Origin: Desulfobulbaceae bacterium
GTDB taxonomy: Bacteria; Desulfobacterota; Desulfobulbia; Desulfobulbales; Desulfocapsaceae
Reading direction: 5' to 3'
Assembly: GCA_004796425.1 (NCBI GenBank)
Contig: QZLB01000027.1
Coordinates: forward strand, 1-38,712
Length of the DNA: 38,712 nucleotides
Positions 33,999 to 38,712 of the stretch are shown piece after piece. The position numbers were made by a program, and so were the translations under genes. The stretch's first letter is position 1. Each line of letters starts with the position of its first letter. The notes under the pieces were generated by a model, which worked only from the letters and a program-made list of their open reading frames with translations, did not search any database and had not been told where the DNA came from.

Positions 33999-35585
33999 AT
34001 GACGTTTAACCCTGAGACAACTGCAGCCTGGAAAAAACTTGGTGAGCTTGCAGAATCCCCCGTGGTACTCAATGCTCCTGGACTGCTGGGAGAAGCACGT
34101 TTTACAGATATGTCGACAGTCACGGCAGGGCTGAAACTAGTCTATGCGACACAGAAAGTCGATGCTCAGGTGATATCCACCCTGCAGGAACTGGCAGATG
34201 AATTGAGGTTGGTAGAGCGGTTCAAACAGATGAGAGCCGGATTGGTCATCAACCGCATTGAGGGATGGGAGAGTGAAAACCGGCAGGTCCTGCATACCGC
34301 CACCAGAGATATTTTTTCATCAAAACCCCGACATCAGGAGGCAACCGGCCAGGCGCTTGTTGAACTTGAGAAGCTCAAAACATTTCTTAATGAACTTGAT
34401 CAAGGATCGGTTCGAGGCTCCACCGGAAAACCTTTTTCCTCAATGATCAACATCGGCATTGGTGGCTCCGATCTTGGGCCGAGATCAATTTATGAGGCGT
34501 TGAAAGCGTATCGGCAGCCTGATCGATCAGTTCATTTTATTGCCAATGTTGACCCGGATGACGCGGCAGCAGTTTTAACGCAATTGGATCTGGAAGAGAC
34601 CCTGGTTAGTGTGGTGTCGAAATCAGGCACCACCCTTGAGACCTTGACCAATGAAACGCTGGTTCGTTCGGCCTTTGTCGAGCGCGGTCTTGATCCGAAC
34701 CTCCATTGTGTCGCCGTAACGGGTAAGGGCAGTCCAATGGACAATAGCCCGAGCTATTTCAGATCATTTCATATGTTTGACTACATTGGTGGCCGCTTCA
34801 GTTCAACCTCGATGGTTGGCGCGCTGATGCTTGGCTACGCGTTGGGCATGGATAATCTGATGGCATTTCTTGGTGGCGCAAATAAGATGGATGATGGGGC
34901 TGAGTCGTCTGATATTACCGCCAATATCCCTTTGATGCTGGCTTTGATTGGGGTTTGGAATCATAATTTACTCGGTTATCCGACCGTGGCTGTCCTCCCG
35001 TATTGCCAAGCGCTCCATCGATTTCCGGCCCACCTGCAACAATGTGATATGGAAAGTAACGGTAAGTCGGTGAGAATTGATGGTAGTGTGGTAACCAGCA
35101 AAACCGGTCCGATTGTCTGGGGTGAGCCGGGGACCAATGGTCAACACGCGTTTTACCAGCTTCTGCATCAGGGTACAGAGATCGTTCCAATTGAATTCAT
35201 TGGTTTTACTGAATCACAGTATGGTCATGATTTACAGGTTTCAGGAACCACATCCCAGCAAAAACTTGTAGCGAATATGCTGGCTCAATGTTTAGCCCTG
35301 GCCCAGGGGCAGGATCACGAAAATCCCAACAAACGATTTGCCGGCGATCGACCAAGTTCATTGATTATCGGAAAAACCCTGGACCCTCGAACCATGGGGG
35401 CCTTGTTGGCGCTCTATGAAGCGAAAATTGTCTACCAGGGATTCACCTGGAATATCAACTCATTTGACCAGGAAGGTGTGCAATTGGGCAAAGTCCTCGC
35501 TGAACGATTTCTCAGCTTGATGAAAGGGGCCGGATTTGATGATTCTTCGATGGAAAGCGAGATGCTCAAGGTGCTAGAAAAATAA
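33999..35585 (+). CDS. pgi: Glucose-6-phosphate isomerase
   Basis: A 528-residue enzyme for glucose 6-phosphate / fructose 6-phosphate interconversion. The SIS-type core has MINIGIGGSDLGPRS and VSKSGTTLETLTNETL, and the later PGI signature region ESNGKSV, then WGEPGTNGQHAFYQLLHQGT, contains the catalytic glutamate and histidine. A strong GGAGGTGAGAGGAG lies before the ATG. It gives hexose phosphate to glycolysis or gluconeogenesis, needed for carbohydrate or envelope synthesis. Confidence 0.97.
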   Translation: MTFNPETTAAWKKLGELAESPVVLNAPGLLGEARFTDMSTVTAGLKLVYATQKVDAQVISTLQELADELRLVERFKQMRAGLVINRIEGWESENRQVLHTATRDIFSSKPRHQEATGQALVELEKLKTFLNELDQGSVRGSTGKPFSSMINIGIGGSDLGPRSIYEALKAYRQPDRSVHFIANVDPDDAAAVLTQLDLEETLVSVVSKSGTTLETLTNETLVRSAFVERGLDPNLHCVAVTGKGSPMDNSPSYFRSFHMFDYIGGRFSSTSMVGALMLGYALGMDNLMAFLGGANKMDDGAESSDITANIPLMLALIGVWNHNLLGYPTVAVLPYCQALHRFPAHLQQCDMESNGKSVRIDGSVVTSKTGPIVWGEPGTNGQHAFYQLLHQGTEIVPIEFIGFTESQYGHDLQVSGTTSQQKLVANMLAQCLALAQGQDHENPNKRFAGDRPSSLIIGKTLDPRTMGALLALYEAKIVYQGFTWNINSFDQEGVQLGKVLAERFLSLMKGAGFDDSSMESEMLKVLEK

Positions 35586-35609
35586 GGGCTGCCAAAGAAA
35601 ACGGTTCAG

Positions 35610-35627
35610 TGAATGGCTATTCATTTT
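35610..35627 (+). terminator. Weak terminator-like hairpin after pgi
   Basis: TGAAT (35610-35614) pairs with ATTCA (35619-35623) around GGCT, and TTTT follows. The stem is short, so termination would be partial. Confidence 0.3.
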
Positions 35628-35653
35628 GTTGGCCGAAAAAGGTTCATTTTTTG

Positions 35654-35682
35654 TTGACAAAAAAATCGTTCAGATATATCCT
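35654..35682 (+). promoter_or_regulatory. Promoter of the dsrABD operon
   Basis: A perfect TTGACA (35654-35659) is followed after 17 bases by TATCCT (35677-35682). It lies 200 bases before the dsrA start and points to a leader of about 190 bases. It is the best match in the 296-base gap after pgi. The rest of that gap holds no gene. Confidence 0.6.
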
Positions 35683-35881
35683 CATCTGCTACATGATTAT
35701 TCGTCGGTTTAGTGTTTTGTACCTTTGTCGTCAGTGAAAACCGAAGAAAAGGGTGCAGGCAGAAGGCAGTAGAGAGCCTGTGAAAGGGTAGTCTTGTCTT
35801 TCTGTTTATGATACTTGATCAGTAATGAGAATATTTATCGGTTAGGGTAGAAGTATAACTTGTAATTCAAAGGAGGAAATC

Positions 35882-37162
35882 ATGGCAAAACATGAGACAC
35901 CCTTGTTGGACCAGCTGGAGAGTGGCCCGTGGCCAAGCTTCGTTAGCGACCTGAAAGCTCAGGCCGAGACCAAGCCAGAGGTATGGGACATTCTCGGTCA
36001 GCTCGAACTGTCTTACAAAGACAGGATCACCCACTGGAAGCACGGCGGCATCGTTGGTGTTTTTGGCTACGGTGGTGGTATCGTTGGACGTTACTCTGAC
36101 GTACCTGAGCAGTTCCCTGGCGTTGAGCATTTTCACACTATTCGTGTGGCTCAGCCCTCTTCAAAATACTACAGTACAGAAAACCTGCGCAAGCTGATGG
36201 ATCTCTGGGAGAAGCATGGATCGGCGGTAACCAACTTCCATGGTTCTACCGGTGACATCATCCTGCTCGGTACCAGGACTGAAAACCTGGAGCCGTTTTT
36301 CTGGGATCTGACCCACGATATGGGACAGGATCTCGGTGGTTCCGGATCCAACCTGCGTACCCCGGCGTGTTGTCTTGGCCAGTCTCGCTGTGAATGGGCC
36401 TGTTATGATACCCAGGAAACCTGCCACAGCTTGACCTTGCATTACCAGGATGAGATTCATCGTCCGGCCTTCCCGTACAAATTTAAATTCAAGTTCTCCG
36501 GTTGCGCCAATGACTGTGTTGCTTCTATCGCACGTTCTGACATTTCCGTTATTGGTACATGGAAAGACGATATCCGCATTGATCAGGCCGCGGTCAAAGA
36601 ATACGTTGCCGGCAACTATCCTCCAAACGGTGGTTCCCACAGCGGCAAAGACTGGGGTGCGTTTGATATCCAGGCTGAAGTTATCGATCTCTGCCCCACC
36701 GAGTGTATGTGGATGGAAGGTGACGAGCTGAAGATCAATGATGCTGAGTGTACCCGTTGTATGCATTGCATCAACGTCATGCCTCGCGCATTGCGGCCAG
36801 GTGCAGAGCAGGGTGCATCAATACTGGTTGGTGCCAAAGCACCGATTCTTGATGGCGCGCAGCTCTCTACTCTGATTGTACCGTTTATGCCGATCTCCAA
36901 AGACAATGACTACGAAGAACTGATCGAGTTCATCGAAGGTGTCTGGGACTGGTGGATGGAAGTAGGTAAGAACCGTGAGCGTGTCGGTGAGACCATGCAG
37001 CGCATCGGCCTGCCGACCTTCATCAAGGTTATGGGAATTGAACCAATCCCGCAGATGATCAAAATGCCTCGTGAAAACCCATACGTTTTCTGGCAGGAAG
37101 AAGAGGTTGAAGGCGGCTTTGATCGTGACGTTGATGAGTTCCGTAAACGTCACGCTGCGTAA
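35882..37162 (+). CDS. dsrA: Dissimilatory sulfite reductase, alpha subunit
   Basis: A 426-residue cytoplasmic subunit of the siroheme enzyme that reduces sulfite in sulfate respiration. A perfect AAAGGAGGAAATC precedes the ATG. Cysteines for the siroheme [4Fe-4S] site are in TPACCLGQSRCEWACYD (about residues 160-175) and SGCANDCVAS (about 206-214). The inserted ferredoxin domain carries CPTECMWM and CTRCMHC (about 271-296). The protein forms the alpha2beta2 core with DsrB, and DsrC is the expected partner elsewhere in the genome. The sequence is complete. Confidence 0.99.
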   Translation: MAKHETPLLDQLESGPWPSFVSDLKAQAETKPEVWDILGQLELSYKDRITHWKHGGIVGVFGYGGGIVGRYSDVPEQFPGVEHFHTIRVAQPSSKYYSTENLRKLMDLWEKHGSAVTNFHGSTGDIILLGTRTENLEPFFWDLTHDMGQDLGGSGSNLRTPACCLGQSRCEWACYDTQETCHSLTLHYQDEIHRPAFPYKFKFKFSGCANDCVASIARSDISVIGTWKDDIRIDQAAVKEYVAGNYPPNGGSHSGKDWGAFDIQAEVIDLCPTECMWMEGDELKINDAECTRCMHCINVMPRALRPGAEQGASILVGAKAPILDGAQLSTLIVPFMPISKDNDYEELIEFIEGVWDWWMEVGKNRERVGETMQRIGLPTFIKVMGIEPIPQMIKMPRENPYVFWQEEEVEGGFDRDVDEFRKRHAA

Positions 37163-37220
37163 ACGACGCTTGGATAAATTTTATAACTTTTATGATTATT
37201 AATATATAAGGAGAAATATC

Positions 37221-38348
37221 ATGGGATATAATCCGGATAAACCGATGGAAGGCCGGCTCACAGATCTTGGTCCCCCACATTATGAACAGTTTATGCCTCC
37301 TGTGATCAGGGAAAATAAAGGCAAGTGGTTGTGGCATGAGATTGTTCAGCCAGGCGTTCTGATGCATAAATCAGAAACTGGCGACGAAGTTTACACCATC
37401 CGTGTCGGTTCTGCCCGACTGGTAACCTGTATGTTCATCCGCGAAGTCTGTGATATCGCCGATGCCCATTGTGACGGTCACCTGCGTTTCACCACCAGGA
37501 ACAACATTGAGTTCATGGTAGACAGCAAAGATAAAGTTCAACCGCTGCTGGACGATCTGGCAAGCCGTGGCAACAAGTTTCCCGTAGGCGGAACTGGTGC
37601 CGGTGTAACCAATATCGTTCATACCCAGGGTTGGATTCACTGCCATACTCCTGCAACTGATGCCTCTGGCCCAGTTAAAGCAGTAATGGATGATCTGTTC
37701 GATTACTTCACCTCCATGACCCTTCCGGCACAGGTTCGTATCGCTCTGGCCTGCTGCCTGAACATGTGTGGTGCGGTTCACGCATCTGATATCGCGATTC
37801 TCGGTATCCATCGTAAGCCACCGATGATCGATCACCAGCGTATTACCGGCGTTTGTGAGCTGCCGCTCGCCATCGCTTCTTGTCCGCTTGGTGCAGTTAA
37901 GCCTGCAAAAGCAGAAGTAGACGGCAAGGAAATCAAGACGGTAAAAGTAACCGTTGAGCGTTGTATGTTCTGTGGTAACTGTTACACGATGTGTCCGGCA
38001 ATGCCACTTGCTGATCCTGAGGGTGACGGTATTGCAATTCTGGTTGGTGGAAAGGTTTCCAACTCCAGATCTGCACCAAAATTCTCTAAACTGGTAATTC
38101 CGTTCCTGCCCAACACCACTCCACGTTGGCCAGAAACTGTTGAAGCCATTCGAAAGATTCTTGTTGCTTACGAGAAAGACGCGAAGAAATATGAGCGTGT
38201 TGGCGAGTGGGCAGAAAGAATTGGTTGGGAGCGTTTCTTCGAGAAATGTGATATCCCATTCACTGAAAAGAGCATCGATGATTATCGCCTGGCATATGAT
38301 ACGTGGCGTACAACCACTCAATTCAAATTCACCAGCCATATCAAATAA
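37221..38348 (+). CDS. dsrB: Dissimilatory sulfite reductase, beta subunit
   Basis: A 375-residue subunit that carries the catalytic siroheme environment. The start follows ATAAGGAGAAATATC, 58 bases after dsrA. The motif [20 protein letters not shown] (about 134-153) and [12 protein letters not shown] (about 176-187) hold siroheme/[4Fe-4S] cysteines, and [12 protein letters not shown] (about 248-259) with an upstream CPLGA gives the ferredoxin-type cluster. It pairs with DsrA and is cotranscribed with it. A hairpin of 14 bp follows before dsrD. Confidence 0.99.
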   Translation: MGYNPDKPMEGRLTDLGPPHYEQFMPPVIRENKGKWLWHEIVQPGVLMHKSETGDEVYTIRVGSARLVTCMFIREVCDIADAHCDGHLRFTTRNNIEFMVDSKDKVQPLLDDLASRGNKFPVGGTGAGVTNIVHTQGWIHCHTPATDASGPVKAVMDDLFDYFTSMTLPAQVRIALACCLNMCGAVHASDIAILGIHRKPPMIDHQRITGVCELPLAIASCPLGAVKPAKAEVDGKEIKTVKVTVERCMFCGNCYTMCPAMPLADPEGDGIAILVGGKVSNSRSAPKFSKLVIPFLPNTTPRWPETVEAIRKILVAYEKDAKKYERVGEWAERIGWERFFEKCDIPFTEKSIDDYRLAYDTWRTTTQFKFTSHIK

Positions 38349-38370
38349 TTGACTGGTTAGTAATTGAGCG

Positions 38371-38403
38371 AAAACCCATACCGGTAACCCCGGTGTGGGT
38401 TTT
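38371..38403 (+). terminator. Strong hairpin between dsrB and dsrD
   Basis: AAAACCCATACCGG (38371-38384) pairs with CCGGTGTGGGTTTT (38390-38403) with one G-U pair; the loop is TAACC. Four T are in the 3' arm and GGTGCTTTCTT follows, so it is likely a partial terminator or an mRNA processing or stability site. Confidence 0.65.
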
Positions 38404-38441
38404 GGTGCTTTCTTCCAAAATCTGTAAAGAGGAGAAATATC

Positions 38442-38672
38442 ATGCCATTGAGTGATGATGAATTGAAAGCCGCTATTGTTGAAAAGGCCGAAAAATCGCC
38501 AAAGCCGCAGCTTTACGTCAAAGATTTCTACAAGTGTGATCCAGATGCGAAACCTCGCAAGATCAAGAATGTTGCCAACGAACTCGTTCGTGAAGGCAAG
38601 TTGATGTTCTGGTCTTCTGGATCAACCACCATGTACGCAGCTCCGCATCGTATTCAGGATGAGGAGAAGTAA
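38442..38672 (+). CDS. dsrD: DsrD, dissimilatory sulfite reduction accessory protein
   Basis: A 76-residue winged-helix protein, the usual DsrD length. The ATG follows AAAGAGGAGAAATATC. It contains KPQLYVKDFYKCDPDAKPRK and the end FWSSGSTTMYAAP. DsrD increases sulfite reductase activity as an allosteric activator and is a marker of sulfate reducers that use Dsr in the reductive direction. Its presence next to dsrAB therefore says that this organism reduces sulfate or sulfite rather than oxidising sulfur. Confidence 0.98.
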   Translation: MPLSDDELKAAIVEKAEKSPKPQLYVKDFYKCDPDAKPRKIKNVANELVREGKLMFWSSGSTTMYAAPHRIQDEEK

Positions 38673-38673
38673 G

Positions 38674-38705
38674 AAGACATAGTTGCTTCGCTTTCTTGTC
38701 TTTTT
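38674..38705 (+). terminator. Terminator after dsrD
   Basis: AAGACA (38674-38679) pairs with TGTCTT (38697-38702) and T bases continue (TTTTTC to 38706). It would end the dsrABD transcript. The window stops shortly after. Confidence 0.55.
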
Positions 38706-38712
38706 CAGGGGG

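Noticed and set aside
37371-38339. 322-codon open frame on the minus strand over dsrB
   Set aside because: It is a shadow of dsrB in the opposite strand; dsrB is certain and the shadow resembles no protein family.
1-38712. CRISPR array, insertion sequence or prophage
   Set aside because: No regularly spaced repeats, transposase, integrase or phage structural genes were seen in any part of the window.

Overview
This window reads as a chromosomal segment of a sulfate-reducing bacterium of the Desulfobacterota, most likely of the Desulfobulbales type. The strongest reason is a complete dsrA-dsrB-dsrD cluster at the right end. It is supported by a pentaheme cytochrome with an apparent selenocysteine codon, and by a mix of Gram-negative genes with a holB-ricT-metG order. 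The genus assignment is inference; no rRNA gene or tRNA gene was seen.

Layout. Positions 1-780 hold the start of a small ribbon-helix-helix-like gene leaving the window and a long AT-rich gap. Positions 779-2122 encode a secreted five-heme cytochrome whose frame is crossed by one in-frame TGA (1736-1738), followed by a hairpin that resembles a bacterial SECIS. Positions 2200-5000 form a cold-shock-like block: an RRM protein, a DEAD-box RNA helicase and a CspA-type protein. A structured leader lies in front of the RRM gene, and a second copy of the same RNA structure, ending in a terminator, lies 220 bases upstream of csp. Positions 5060-6955 hold small genes: a lysine-rich 44-residue protein, a DUF3553-like 58-residue protein, a 65-residue unknown and a STAS-like protein that appears frameshifted near its C-terminus.

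Positions 7100-14640 are mostly on the minus strand: an lrp-putA proline catabolism operon with a clear promoter, an ArnT-like membrane glycosyltransferase, and an ACT-domain/UPF0210 pair. Positions 14849-23831 are on the plus strand: a lipoprotein, a DUF2452 protein, then a housekeeping run of a YhaM-like nuclease, holB, ricT, metG, a YggT protein, a DivIVA-like protein, a DUF167 protein and a triosephosphate isomerase homologue in which the catalytic glutamate is cysteine. Positions 23836-28100 are minus strand: a degenerate GGDEF/HD-GYP protein, an HDOD protein and an AarF/UbiB kinase in one apparent operon.

Positions 28374-35585 are plus strand: dnaG, rpoD with a strong terminator, dprA, rpe and pgi. 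After a consensus-like promoter and a leader of about 200 bases come dsrA, dsrB and dsrD, with a 14-bp hairpin between dsrB and dsrD. The least explained signals are the duplicated structured RNA of the cold-shock block, the UGA-containing cytochrome, and the altered TIM and GGDEF/HD-GYP proteins.
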